DNA of 64,000 nt from an uncultured Elusimicrobia bacterium (GTDB taxonomy: Bacteria > Elusimicrobiota > Endomicrobiia > Endomicrobiales > CAIRNS01). Numbering within the stretch: position 1 is the stretch's first letter; each line of letters opens with the position of its first letter. Of the stretch, positions 27,540 to 36,442 are shown piece by piece. The position numbers and the translations under genes are program-made. A model generated the notes under the pieces. That model was not told the DNA's origin. It saw only the letters and a list, made by a program, of their open reading frames with translations, and searched no databases. Location of the stretch: assembly GCA_903880015.1 (NCBI GenBank), contig CAIRNS010000007.1:184489-248488 (forward strand), in the 5' to 3' direction.

Positions 27540-28235
27540 ATGAAATACAAACGCATGGTCTTGAAGTTGTCGGGAGAAACGCTGGCAGGCAATGATTCCT
27601 CAGGCATCACTGTCGACGGATTGAAGACCGTTTCACGCGAAATAAAGGCTGTGTGGCGCACCAAGGCGCAAATCGTTGTGGTCATCGGCGCCGGCAATCT
27701 TTGGCGTGGCGCGGGAAAATCAATCGACCGGGTAACCGCAGATCATATGGGGATGCTGGCGACGGTCATGAACGCGCTGGCTCTTAAGGACGCTTTGTTG
27801 GCGGAGGGTGTCGCTGCGGCTGTTCTTTCCGCGGTTGATGTTCCCGGATTTGTGGCGCGGTATTCGCGTGATGCGGCAGAAGCGTTTCTTGCAAGCGGGG
27901 GCGTCGTTATTTGCGCCGGCGGGACGGGCAATCCCTTTTTTACGACAGACACTACGGCAGCGTTGCGGGCAGCTGAGTTAAACGCCGATGTATTGCTCAA
28001 AGCCACGCAGGTTGACGGCGTGTATACTGCCGATCCAAAAAAGAATGTTGGGGCAAAAAAATATACGACGCTCAGTTTTGATGACGCCATCAAAAAACAA
28101 TTAAAGATAATGGACATGGCGGCATTTTCTTTGTGCAGAGAAAACGGAGTGCCGGTCATCGTGTTTGATTTTCATAAAAGCGGTAATTTTGCAAAAGTGG
28201 TTTCCGGTTGTTCGATGGGAACATTGATTCGATAG
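27540..28235 (+). CDS. pyrH: UMP kinase
   Basis: A 231-residue amino-acid-kinase-fold enzyme. It starts with KRMVLKLSGE and has the GAGNLWRG loop, DHMGMLATVMNALAL, the GGTGNPFFTTDT motif and KATQVDGVY. It phosphorylates UMP to UDP and is normally feedback-controlled by UTP. The order rpsB-tsf-pyrH-frr is a classic operon. Confidence 0.97.
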   Translation: MKYKRMVLKLSGETLAGNDSSGITVDGLKTVSREIKAVWRTKAQIVVVIGAGNLWRGAGKSIDRVTADHMGMLATVMNALALKDALLAEGVAAAVLSAVDVPGFVARYSRDAAEAFLASGGVVICAGGTGNPFFTTDTTAALRAAELNADVLLKATQVDGVYTADPKKNVGAKKYTTLSFDDAIKKQLKIMDMAAFSLCRENGVPVIVFDFHKSGNFAKVVSGCSMGTLIR

Positions 28236-28290
28236 TTTTTCCCAACCGGCGGATAGGTGCCAGCGATGGTAGAGTTAGCGGAGGATAAAG

Positions 28291-28851
28291 ATGACTATTA
28301 AGACAGTGCTTGCGACCGGCGAAGAACACATGAAGAGGACTATTGAAAAATTCCGCGGAGATCTCACTTCGATACGGACCGGACGGGCCAGTGTTGCGCT
28401 GATAGAAAATGTCAAAGTTGAAAGCTACGGGACGATGATGCCGATTAATCAGATGGCGGGACTCTCGGTTCCCGACGCACGCACTATCGAGATTCGTCCG
28501 TGGGATATTTCACAACTGCAGTATATTGAGAAGGCGATCCTGAAGTCGGAGTTGGGGATGACGCCGGCCAATGACGGGAAAGTGATTCGTTTGCCGGTGC
28601 CGACCCTGACTGAAGACCGCCGCAAAGAGATTATCAAGTCCATCGGCAAGATCGCCGAAGAGTTCAAAATAGCGATCCGCAATGAACGCCGGCAAATGGT
28701 TGAAGATATTAAAAAGGCCGAAAAAGATAAAATCATCGGTGAAGATGACTGCAAAAAAGGTGAAGTGGAATCGCAAAAGCTGACGGATGGATATATTAAG
28801 AAGATTGAAGACATGCTGGCGGTCAAACAAAAAGATTTGATGGAAGTATAA
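28291..28851 (+). CDS. frr: Ribosome recycling factor
   Basis: A 186-residue RRF of standard length. The RTGRASVALIENVKVESYG, MPINQMAGLSVPDART and DRRKEI stretches are present, with a long C-terminal three-helix-bundle strand. With EF-G it splits post-termination ribosomes. The gene is preceded by GGAGG and followed 23 nt later by the ferredoxin. Confidence 0.97.
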   Translation: MTIKTVLATGEEHMKRTIEKFRGDLTSIRTGRASVALIENVKVESYGTMMPINQMAGLSVPDARTIEIRPWDISQLQYIEKAILKSELGMTPANDGKVIRLPVPTLTEDRRKEIIKSIGKIAEEFKIAIRNERRQMVEDIKKAEKDKIIGEDDCKKGEVESQKLTDGYIKKIEDMLAVKQKDLMEV

Positions 28852-28874
28852 CTTACCTCAAAAGGAGAACAACA

Positions 28875-29048
28875 GTGGCTTATTACATTACTCAAAGTAT
28901 CTGTGTAGGTTGTGGCGCGTGCGAAGGTGCTTGTCCCGTTACGGCGATTTCTCCCGACAGCGACAAATATAAGATAGATCCCGTTGCCTGTACGGACTGC
29001 AGCGCCTGCGCCGAAGTGTGTCCGGTCAGCGCGATAACGAAGAAATAG
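28875..29048 (+). CDS. 2[4Fe-4S] ferredoxin, 57 aa
   Basis: A short gene with a GTG start at 28875 and a strong AAAGGAGAA ribosome site. Two complete clostridial-type motifs are present: C10-x2-C13-x2-C16-x3-C20-P and C39-x2-C42-x2-C45-x3-C49-P. It should carry electrons through two 4Fe-4S clusters in the cytoplasm. It lies between frr and uppS in an operon that also encodes IspG, an Fe-S enzyme that needs an electron donor, so a partner role is possible. Confidence 0.93.
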   Translation: MAYYITQSICVGCGACEGACPVTAISPDSDKYKIDPVACTDCSACAEVCPVSAITKK

Positions 29049-29081
29049 CGGCGTATAGTTTTAATTTGACAGGGTGCGGAT

Positions 29082-29798
29082 GTGATCACGCCTGATATTG
29101 TTTCTCTTCCGCGGCATATTGCCATAGTGATGGACGGCAACGGACGCTGGGCGAAAAAACGCGGAATGCCGCGTCTGTTCGGTCATCGCGCCGGCGTTAA
29201 CGCCGTCAAAGAGATTGTGGAAGAGTGTTCGCGTCTTAACATCGGCGTCCTCACGCTCTACGCGCTGTCAACGGAAAACTGGATTCGTCCGAAAGCGGAA
29301 ATCATCGGGCTCATGAGTATTCTCAAACGCTATGTGCGTTTGGAACTGCCGATGATGATGCGCAATAATGTCAAATTGACGACGATCGGCGACCAGTCGA
29401 AACTCCCCGCGGATACCCGAGCTGAAATAAAAAAAACAATCGAAGCAACCAGTCGCAATACGGGATTAACGCTTAATTTGGCGCTTAATTACGGCGCCCG
29501 TGACGAGATGGTTCGGGCAATCAACCGCCTCGTCGCCGCGGGCATACAGCGGGTTGACGAAACGACGGTGTCGAACTATCTTGACACAGCCGGACTTCCC
29601 GACCCCGATTTGTTCATTCGTACCTCAGGCGAGATGCGGCTGTCGAATTTCATGTTGTGGCAAATTGCCTACACGGAATTGCATGTGACGCCGGTATTGT
29701 GGCCTGATTTTAAAATCAAGCACCTGCACGAAGCCATCGCCGATTTTCGCCAGCGGGGCCGCAGGTACGGCGGCGTTGATTCAAAAAGAAGCACATAA
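29082..29798 (+). CDS. uppS: Undecaprenyl diphosphate synthase
   Basis: A 238-residue cis-prenyltransferase with a GTG start. Motifs are VMDGNGRWAKKRG, GHRAG, TLYALSTENW, and the IRTSGEMRLSNFMLWQ segment (family form RTSGE.RLSNFLLWQ). It condenses FPP with IPP to form the C55 carrier lipid for peptidoglycan. An ATG two bases upstream (29080) is in another frame and hits a stop at once. It leads into cdsA, dxr, rseP and ispG. Confidence 0.96.
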   Translation: MITPDIVSLPRHIAIVMDGNGRWAKKRGMPRLFGHRAGVNAVKEIVEECSRLNIGVLTLYALSTENWIRPKAEIIGLMSILKRYVRLELPMMMRNNVKLTTIGDQSKLPADTRAEIKKTIEATSRNTGLTLNLALNYGARDEMVRAINRLVAAGIQRVDETTVSNYLDTAGLPDPDLFIRTSGEMRLSNFMLWQIAYTELHVTPVLWPDFKIKHLHEAIADFRQRGRRYGGVDSKRST

Positions 29799-29819
29799 CG
29801 CAAGGAAAGAAAATAATTT

Positions 29820-30641
29820 ATGTTATTACCGCGCTTGATGACTGCTATTGTCGGTATTCCGCTCATAGTTCTCAGTGTCTACTGGGGCGGCATTCCCTTT
29901 TTTTTAATGATGGCGGGGGTTACCTTCCTTGCTTTGCGGGAATACTTTGTTTTGACCAAAATGAAATACCAATCGCAGCCGGTCATAGGTATTGCCGCCG
30001 GGATGGCAGTGTTTGTTTTCATTTATCTTAACGGTACCAGTTTCGGCCCGCTTGCAGATAATCAAGGGACCGTTGCTTTGCTCACCTTTTTGCTGATCCC
30101 GTTATGCGCCCGTGAAGTATTTCGCTCGTCAACCGAGAAAGCGGTTGAGCGCTTGGCTATCACTTTTTTCGGCATATTTCTTGTCGGTTGGACTCTGGCG
30201 CACCTGCTTTTAATCCGCGCCTTCAGACCCGGCGGGATGCAGTTTATGTATTTTCTTTTTATCGTTATCTGGGTGCTCGATACGGGTGCATATGTCGTCG
30301 GAAAACGGTTCGGCCGCTATAAACTTGCCCCTGCAGTGAGCCCCAAAAAAACTATAGAAGGTGCAGTGGGCGGCGTGGTGACGGGCATGCTTGCCGCTAT
30401 GCTGTGCCGTGCGCTATTTATGCGCGATATCATTTCGATGCCTGAGGCGGCCATGCTGGGATTGGTCGTCTCGATAGTTTCGCAGTTTTCCGATTTATCC
30501 GAATCACTCCTGAAACGGGATGTCGGAGTAAAAGATTCCGCGCAGCTCCTCCCGGGGCATGGCGGTATGCTTGATCGTTTTGATTCCTTTCTATTTGCTG
30601 CTCCGTTAATGTACTATTACCTGACACTGTTTAAAAAATAA
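29820..30641 (+). CDS. cdsA: Phosphatidate cytidylyltransferase
   Basis: A 273-residue membrane enzyme with about seven hydrophobic segments. The C-terminal half has SPKKTIEGAVGG and the CdsA signature from SQFSDLSESLLKRDVGVKDS to LLPGHGGMLDRFDS. It makes CDP-diacylglycerol, which PgsA (52.1 kb) then uses. The gene sits between uppS and dxr as in many bacteria. Confidence 0.95.
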   Translation: MLLPRLMTAIVGIPLIVLSVYWGGIPFFLMMAGVTFLALREYFVLTKMKYQSQPVIGIAAGMAVFVFIYLNGTSFGPLADNQGTVALLTFLLIPLCAREVFRSSTEKAVERLAITFFGIFLVGWTLAHLLLIRAFRPGGMQFMYFLFIVIWVLDTGAYVVGKRFGRYKLAPAVSPKKTIEGAVGGVVTGMLAAMLCRALFMRDIISMPEAAMLGLVVSIVSQFSDLSESLLKRDVGVKDSAQLLPGHGGMLDRFDSFLFAAPLMYYYLTLFKK

Positions 30642-30646
30642 CCCTC

Positions 30647-31801
30647 ATGAAAAAAATCTGCATCTTGGGATCAACGGGGTCAATCGGCACGCAGGCGCTT
30701 GATGTGATACGGTGCCATCCGCGTGAATTTTCCGTTCACGGCATCGCCGGGCGGTCCAATATTGCGCTTATACAGAAACAGATTAAAGAGTTTCATCCCC
30801 GGATTGCTGCCGTTTGGTCGAACGAAGACGCTGCAGCGCTTGCGCAGTGGTGCAAAAATAATAAACAAAAAACCCGTATTGTCGCTGGATTACCGGGTCT
30901 GCTCGAGGTTGCCCGGCTGTCGTCGGCGGATATCGTCTTGTCCGCGGTTGTCGGATCAGTGGGTCTTGAACCGCTTATGGCTGCCATAAGCGCCGGTAAA
31001 ACGATAGCTTTGGCAAATAAAGAGGCATTGGTAGTCGCCGGCTCGCTGATTATGGCTGCTGCACGGAAAAAGGGTGTCGCCATTTTGCCGGTGGACAGCG
31101 AACATTCGGCTATTTTTCAGTGCCTGAAGAATGAAAAGGTTTCAGCGGTACGCCGCATCATCCTGACCGCTTCGGGCGGGCCGTTTTATCGTTCTTCAAA
31201 ACCCCTTGCAAGCATTACGGTCGCCGATGCGCTGGATCATCCCACCTGGAAGATGGGTAAAAAGATTACCATTGATTCGGCAACCCTTATGAACAAGGGG
31301 TTGGAAGCCATTGAGGCGAGCCACTTGTTCGGGGTCGCCCTTGACGCGATTGATATCGTTATTCATCCTCAGTCAATCGTTCACTCGCTGGTTGAGTTTG
31401 TTGACCGTTCCGTTATCGCCCAGTTGTCACTGCCCGATATGCGGCTGCCGATTCAGTACGCGTTAACCTATCCGGCGCGCATTTCATCTTCTTTACGGCC
31501 GCTGGATTTGACCGCCGCGGGCGCGTTATCGTTTGATGTTCCTGATTTTAAAAGATTCCCTTGTCTGGACCTGGCGTTGTCAGCCGGGAAATGCGGCGGG
31601 ACCATGCCGGCCGTCATGAATGCCGCCAACGAAGTTGCCGTGGGGCGGTTTTTAAACGGCGATATCCGGTTTGTTGACATTGCGCGAATCATCAGTGCGG
31701 TCATGAAGAGCCATCGAGTGATACGACGCCCGTTATTGCCGGAAATCATCGCCGCTGACGCGGCAGCCCGAGTGCAGGCGCAGAAAGTGAGATGTGTATG
31801 A
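30647..31801 (+). CDS. dxr: 1-deoxy-D-xylulose 5-phosphate reductoisomerase
   Basis: A 384-residue Dxr. The NADPH-binding GSTGSIG loop starts at residue 8; ALANKEALV, the VDSEHSAIFQ metal/substrate motif, SGGPF and the DSATLMNKGLE stretch follow. It catalyses the first committed step of the MEP isoprenoid route. The stop overlaps the rseP ATG (ATGA). Confidence 0.97.
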   Translation: MKKICILGSTGSIGTQALDVIRCHPREFSVHGIAGRSNIALIQKQIKEFHPRIAAVWSNEDAAALAQWCKNNKQKTRIVAGLPGLLEVARLSSADIVLSAVVGSVGLEPLMAAISAGKTIALANKEALVVAGSLIMAAARKKGVAILPVDSEHSAIFQCLKNEKVSAVRRIILTASGGPFYRSSKPLASITVADALDHPTWKMGKKITIDSATLMNKGLEAIEASHLFGVALDAIDIVIHPQSIVHSLVEFVDRSVIAQLSLPDMRLPIQYALTYPARISSSLRPLDLTAAGALSFDVPDFKRFPCLDLALSAGKCGGTMPAVMNAANEVAVGRFLNGDIRFVDIARIISAVMKSHRVIRRPLLPEIIAADAAARVQAQKVRCV

Positions 31802-32859
31802 TACATGTATTCGGGTTTACCGTCACATGGTTTCAGTCGATAGCTGCGGTTGCGGGTATCGGAATTCTGGTTTTTATTCATGAGTTGGGTCATTTTATCA
31901 TGGCCAAATATTTCTCATTAAAAGTCGAACAATTTGCGTTCGGTTTCGGACCGGAAATAGTCGGGTTTACCTACGGGGAAACACGGTATTCGCTTAACGC
32001 TATCCCGTTAGGCGGCATGGTGAAAATGACGGGCGAAAGCGCCGATACCGCCACCGGCTCTCCCGACGAATTCATGTCGCAGCCGTGGTACAAACGCTTT
32101 CTTATCGCCTTTTCCGGACCTTTCATGAATTATCTGTTGGCGGTTATTCTTTTTATCATCGTGATAACCGTCTGGGGTGTTCAGCAGCCGTCATCAAAAC
32201 CGATTATCGGTGAAGTGCTTGCGGGGTACCCTGCGGCAACAGCCGGATTCAAGCCGGGCGACTTAGTAACCGGTATTGATACGGTGGCAGTGCATGACTG
32301 GGAAGAGCTCTCCGGTTATATTCATCGGTTTCCCGGCAAGCCGCTGTCGTTTTCCATAGACCGCAAGGGTGTGCGCAGTTCCATTACCGTAACGCCGTCG
32401 AAAGACGCCGCCAGCGGGATAGGCCTGATTGGCATTGCTCCCTGTATAGAAACACAAACGGTCGGATTGGGCGAAGCGGTGTCCGCCAGCGTCCGGATGG
32501 TCATATTTCAGTCAGTGTTTACCCTAGAGTATCTGGGACAAAAGATCGTGCGGTGGGAAAAACCCGACTTGGCGGGGCCCATCGGCGTAGTGCAAATCCT
32601 GGCGAAAGCCGCGGATGCGGGATGGGCGTCGCTTTTTCATCTTTTGGCGGTCATATCGGTTGCGCTGGGACTGTTCAACCTTCTCCCGATTCCCTTGGTT
32701 GACGGCGGACACATGACCTTGTCACTGATCGAAGCGGTGTTCCGTCGGCCTCTGGGCAAACGCGCAGTGGTTATGGTAAATTATGTTGGGCTTTTCGTAA
32801 TCGTATCGGTATTTTTGTTTGCAACTTACAGCGATATTGTGCGGATTGCAACAAAATAA
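31798..32859 (+). CDS. rseP: Site-2 zinc metalloprotease RseP
   Basis: About 353 residues. The first membrane helix carries H28-E29-L-G-H32, the catalytic zinc motif; a PDZ domain follows (about 125-205) with GxxPGDLVTGID-like sequence; the third zinc ligand lies in PLVDGGH near the C-terminal membrane helices. Only one PDZ is evident, against two in E. coli RseP. It should cleave membrane-bound anti-sigma factors or signal-peptide remnants. The start at 31798 gives an ATGA overlap with dxr. Confidence 0.93.
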   Translation: MIHVFGFTVTWFQSIAAVAGIGILVFIHELGHFIMAKYFSLKVEQFAFGFGPEIVGFTYGETRYSLNAIPLGGMVKMTGESADTATGSPDEFMSQPWYKRFLIAFSGPFMNYLLAVILFIIVITVWGVQQPSSKPIIGEVLAGYPAATAGFKPGDLVTGIDTVAVHDWEELSGYIHRFPGKPLSFSIDRKGVRSSITVTPSKDAASGIGLIGIAPCIETQTVGLGEAVSASVRMVIFQSVFTLEYLGQKIVRWEKPDLAGPIGVVQILAKAADAGWASLFHLLAVISVALGLFNLLPIPLVDGGHMTLSLIEAVFRRPLGKRAVVMVNYVGLFVIVSVFLFATYSDIVRIATK

Positions 32860-32913
32860 ATTGAGTTGTTTCGTGAGATTCTCGAAAAAACGGGAAAGCA
32901 GGGACAGTTGACC

Positions 32914-34002
32914 ATGTTTCATCGGAGCAAAACAAGAACAATACGCATCGGCAATCTTACCATCGGCGGCGGCAAGCCGGTGGCGGTGCAGTCAATGACC
33001 AATACGCCGACCCGTGATGTCAGGGCAACGGTGCGACAGATCCGTCAGCTTGAAGATGCGGGCTGTGAGATTGTCCGCGTCGGTGTTCCTGATATGGAAT
33101 CCGCCCGCGCGCTGGGGAAAATAAAGAATAAAATTTCTATTCCGCTGGTGGCTGATATCCATTTTGATCATCGCCTGGCGCTGGAAGCGATTAGTCAGGG
33201 CGTCGACAAACTCCGTATCAATCCGGGAAATATCGGTTCCCGTGACCGTGTCGAACAGGTGGTTGTCGCGGCAAAAAAGGCAAAAGTGCCGATACGGATA
33301 GGCGTCAATGCCGGATCGCTTGCCGCAGTGCATACGCGCTCGTCTGCTGAGGATAGTGTTGCCTTCCGCGCAAAAAAACTGGTCGCCTCGGCGCTCGAAC
33401 ATATCGCCATTTTGGAATCATTTTCGTTTTTTGACATTATCGTCTCGCTCAAGGCGTCGGATGTAGCGACTACCGTGGCGGCGTATCGGCTTTTGTCGGC
33501 GAAAAAGAATTATCCGCTGCATCTGGGCATTACCGAAGCGGGCTCCCTGATGCGGGGCACGGTCAAATCATCGGTAGGGCTGGGCATACTCCTGTTTGAT
33601 GGTCTGGGTGATACAATTCGTGTGTCCCTGACCGCCGATCCTGTCGAAGAAGTGAAGGTCGCCTATCAGATTCTGCAGTCGTTGGGCTTGCGGTCAACCG
33701 GGGTTGAAGTGATATCCTGCCCCACCTGTTCGCGGTGTGAGGTGGATCTCATAGGTATTGTCAATGAATTGGAAGGACAGCTTGTGCGTATTAACCGGAA
33801 AACAACCGCATTGTCTTCCCGGCCGGTGAAAATTGCCGTTATGGGATGCGCGGTGAACGGCCCGGGCGAAGCGAAGGAAGCGGATATCGGCATAGCCGGC
33901 GCCAAAAAAACAGGTATTCTGTTTAAAAAAGGTGTTGCCGCCGGGACCGTTCCGCCCGATCAATGGGTTTCTACCTTAATCAATTTTATCAAGAAAAAGT
34001 AA
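32914..34002 (+). CDS. ispG: (E)-4-hydroxy-3-methylbut-2-enyl-diphosphate synthase
   Basis: About 362 residues from the ATG at 32914 (a TTG at 32866 would add 16 untypical residues). Motifs include VAVQSMTNT, RVGVPD, PLVADIHFDH, LRINPGNIG, and the 4Fe-4S cysteines in CPTCSRCEVD with the later GCAVNGPGEA. It performs the reductive penultimate step of the MEP pathway and needs ferredoxin or flavodoxin; a ferredoxin is encoded in the same operon. Length matches the short bacterial form. Confidence 0.95.
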   Translation: MFHRSKTRTIRIGNLTIGGGKPVAVQSMTNTPTRDVRATVRQIRQLEDAGCEIVRVGVPDMESARALGKIKNKISIPLVADIHFDHRLALEAISQGVDKLRINPGNIGSRDRVEQVVVAAKKAKVPIRIGVNAGSLAAVHTRSSAEDSVAFRAKKLVASALEHIAILESFSFFDIIVSLKASDVATTVAAYRLLSAKKNYPLHLGITEAGSLMRGTVKSSVGLGILLFDGLGDTIRVSLTADPVEEVKVAYQILQSLGLRSTGVEVISCPTCSRCEVDLIGIVNELEGQLVRINRKTTALSSRPVKIAVMGCAVNGPGEAKEADIGIAGAKKTGILFKKGVAAGTVPPDQWVSTLINFIKKK

Positions 34003-34013
34003 GGGGAATTTTT

Positions 34014-34478
34014 ATGGCATCAATTTATCTCTCAAAAGATGGACGCAATAAGATGATAGAAGAGCTTGAGCGCCTTAAAGCGCGCAAGCCGTTGATTCAG
34101 GAAGAGATAGCTCGGGCGCGGGAACACGGCGATTTGAAGGAAAACGCCGAATATCACGCCGCAAAAGAAACCTTGACCAACATTCAGCGTCGTATTGCCG
34201 AATTGGAGACGAAACTCACCCGTGTCCAGATTATTGACGATGCGCTGCTGGGTACCGATAATATATTCATCGGCGTTACGGTAAAACTTAAAGATGCCGA
34301 TGGCGATGAGTACGACTATACCATCGTTGATATTGAAGAAGCAAATCTTAACGAAGGTAAAATTTCCGTTCAATCACCGTTGTCACAGGGCTTGCTGGGC
34401 CACAAAGTCGGAGAAACAGTGAAAATAAAATTACCCGCCGGCGAGCAGGTATTTAAAATCATAAAGATTTCCCGATAA
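34014..34478 (+). CDS. greA: Transcription elongation factor GreA
   Basis: A 154-residue GreA. The N-terminal coiled coil ends in the AREHGDLKENAEYHAAKE tip motif, whose acidic residues enter the polymerase secondary channel and stimulate transcript cleavage. The C-terminal FKBP-like domain ends with SPLSQGLLGHKVGE. The ATG at 34014 has AAGGGG upstream; the frame open to 33963 lies inside ispG. Confidence 0.95.
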   Translation: MASIYLSKDGRNKMIEELERLKARKPLIQEEIARAREHGDLKENAEYHAAKETLTNIQRRIAELETKLTRVQIIDDALLGTDNIFIGVTVKLKDADGDEYDYTIVDIEEANLNEGKISVQSPLSQGLLGHKVGETVKIKLPAGEQVFKIIKISR

Positions 34479-34486
34479 CTTGTATT

Positions 34487-34514
34487 TGTAGGGGCGGGCC
34501 TAGCGTCCGCCCGA
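34487..34514 (+). repeat. Dispersed 28-bp GC-rich repeat, solo copy
   Basis: A 28-bp unit starting TGTAGGGGCGGGCC and ending GTCCGCCCGA, differing at one base from the pair at 58133-58286. GGGCGG and CCGCCC can form a 6-bp stem. It is followed at about 34535-34566 by a degenerate GTCATCCCCCAATGAT-type sequence related to the 40.7-kb element. The 114-bp greA-proS gap is made up largely of these two repeats. Confidence 0.8.
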
Positions 34515-34592
34515 TCAGGTGTCCCCTTTTTGCAGTCATCCCCCAATGATTGTCCGGGTATCGACGTTATTTTAATACATAGGAGTTCGTAC

Positions 34593-36308
34593 ATGAAATT
34601 TTCTCAATTGTTCTTGCCGACTTTGCGTGAAGCGCCGTCGGACGCCGATACAGTTTCGGCCCGTCTTATGCTGCGCGCCGGAATGATCCGCAAGCTGGCG
34701 TCGGGTATTTACGAATGGCTGCCGCTGGGCCTGCGCGTTTTGCGGAAAGTTGAGAATATCATTCGCGAAGAAATGAACGCTGTCCGGGGGCAGGAGGTCT
34801 GGTTGCCCCTGCTTCTGCCCAAAGAGTTGTGGGAAGAAACCGGGCGCTGGGGCGTCTACGGCAAGGAATTGTTCCGTCTTAAAGACCGCAAGGATGCCGA
34901 GTTTTGTCTTGGGCCGACTCATGAAGAGGCGATAACCGATTTAGTGCGGCGCGATGTGCGTTCCTATCGCCAGCTCCCGCTTATGCTGTACCAGTTCGGC
35001 ACGAAGTTTCGCGACGAGATCCGCCCGCGATTTGGCATTATGCGTGCCCGTGAATTTTTGATGAAAGATGCGTATTCATTCCATGCCGACGAGAAAGATT
35101 TGGAATCATACTACCAGGAAATGTTTTCCGCGTATAAACGGATATGCGAACGGTGTGGCTTTACCTATCGAGCCGTCGAAGCGACTACCGGCGCCATCGG
35201 CGGATCTTTTTCGCACGAATTCATGGTTCTTGCTGAAGCCGGAGAAGAAGAAATTGCCTGGTGTGAGTGCGGGTACGGTGCCAACAGCGAAAAGGCTGAA
35301 TGTGTAAAACCTGCCGGTTCAAACATCGCTGACGCCCCGCAAAAACCCGTGCAGGAAATTCATACGCCGGGGCTGCGGAGCGTTGCGGAAGTAGGAAAAT
35401 TCCTTGCGGCTGAGCCTGCATCATTTATCAAAACGATGTTGTATGTCGCCGATGGCGTTCCTGTGGTGGCCTTGGTGCGGGGCGATCATGAGATAAATGA
35501 AGCGAAACTGCAGGCATATCTGGGTTCCGCGACTTTGCTATTGGCGAATGAAAAAACAATTATCGAAGTAACGGGTGCGCCAACCGGATTTGCCGGGCCC
35601 GTGAACCTCAAGGCGAAGGTCAAGGTCATCGCTGATTATGCCGTTTCATGCATGTCCGCTGCTGTATCAGGAGCAAATAAACAGGACTATCACCTTACTA
35701 ACATTGTGGCCGGAAGGGATTTTACGCCGGACGCAATTATCGACCTGCGCATGGTCGCGCATACCGATGCGTGTGTCAAATGCGGCAAACCCCTGCAGTT
35801 TTCGCGCGGCATAGAAGTCGGGCATACCTTCAAACTGGGGCTTAAATATTCAACATCCATGAAAGCCGTCTATCTGGACGCCGCGGGTAAAGAAAATCTG
35901 ATGGTGATGGGTTGTTACGGCATCGGCGTATCCCGCATAGTCGCCGCGACCATAGAACAGCGTAACGACGAAAACGGCATCATCTGGCCGCTCAATGTCG
36001 CGCCGTTTGCGGTGGCCGTTGTTCCCGTGAACATGGCTGATGAATCAGTGCGCCGGACAGCGGAAGATATATACCGTCAGCTTCGCGAACGCGGCATTGA
36101 TGTTCTTCTGGACGATCGGGACGAACGCGCCGGCATTAAATTCAAGGATATGGACCTTATCGGCATTCCCTATCGCATCACTATCGGCGAGAAGAACCTT
36201 AAAAACAACAATGGTGAATTCAAAGCCCGCTGGGAAAAAAACGACCAGTCCCGCCTTATTCCGATAGACGCCATAGTAGCGGAAACGGTTGCAATCATTA
36301 ACCGATAA
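34593..36308 (+). CDS. proS: Prolyl-tRNA synthetase, bacterial type with editing insertion
   Basis: About 571 residues. Class II motifs are visible: motif 1 near SGIYEWLPLG, motif 2 in RDEIRPRFGIMRAREFLMKDAYSF, and motif 3 in CYGIGVSRIV. Between motifs 2 and 3 lies the YbaK-like INS editing domain (about 225-385), which clears Ala-tRNA-Pro. The C-terminal anticodon-binding domain ends the protein. AGGAG precedes the ATG at 34593. Confidence 0.96.
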   Translation: MKFSQLFLPTLREAPSDADTVSARLMLRAGMIRKLASGIYEWLPLGLRVLRKVENIIREEMNAVRGQEVWLPLLLPKELWEETGRWGVYGKELFRLKDRKDAEFCLGPTHEEAITDLVRRDVRSYRQLPLMLYQFGTKFRDEIRPRFGIMRAREFLMKDAYSFHADEKDLESYYQEMFSAYKRICERCGFTYRAVEATTGAIGGSFSHEFMVLAEAGEEEIAWCECGYGANSEKAECVKPAGSNIADAPQKPVQEIHTPGLRSVAEVGKFLAAEPASFIKTMLYVADGVPVVALVRGDHEINEAKLQAYLGSATLLLANEKTIIEVTGAPTGFAGPVNLKAKVKVIADYAVSCMSAAVSGANKQDYHLTNIVAGRDFTPDAIIDLRMVAHTDACVKCGKPLQFSRGIEVGHTFKLGLKYSTSMKAVYLDAAGKENLMVMGCYGIGVSRIVAATIEQRNDENGIIWPLNVAPFAVAVVPVNMADESVRRTAEDIYRQLRERGIDVLLDDRDERAGIKFKDMDLIGIPYRITIGEKNLKNNNGEFKARWEKNDQSRLIPIDAIVAETVAIINR

Positions 36309-36358
36309 CTCCGGTATGCGCGCTGTCTGCGGTGGTCTTCCCGGACAAGCGTACAGAG

Positions 36359-36387
36359 TTGCAATTGCCCTTTCTATTTGGTAGAGT
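36359..36387 (+). promoter_or_regulatory. Possible promoter upstream of rimP
   Basis: TTGCAA (36359-36364), 17-bp spacer, TAGAGT (36382-36387). The predicted start (about 36394) is directly before a terminator-like hairpin. Confidence 0.4.
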
Positions 36388-36395
36388 ATTACTGC

Positions 36396-36427
36396 AAGAG
36401 TGGCCGTATGCCACTCTTTAGTTTTTT
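36396..36427 (+). terminator. Rho-independent terminator or attenuator before rimP
   Basis: AAGAGTGGC, loop CGTAT, GCCACTCTT (perfect 9-bp stem), then TAGTTTTTT. The T-run ends about 16 nt before the rimP ATG and abuts its GGGGG ribosome site. It may end the proS operon, but since no room remains for a promoter after it, rimP-nusA-infB transcription must pass through it. Confidence 0.8.
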
Positions 36428-36442
36428 CGGGGGTTGATACGC

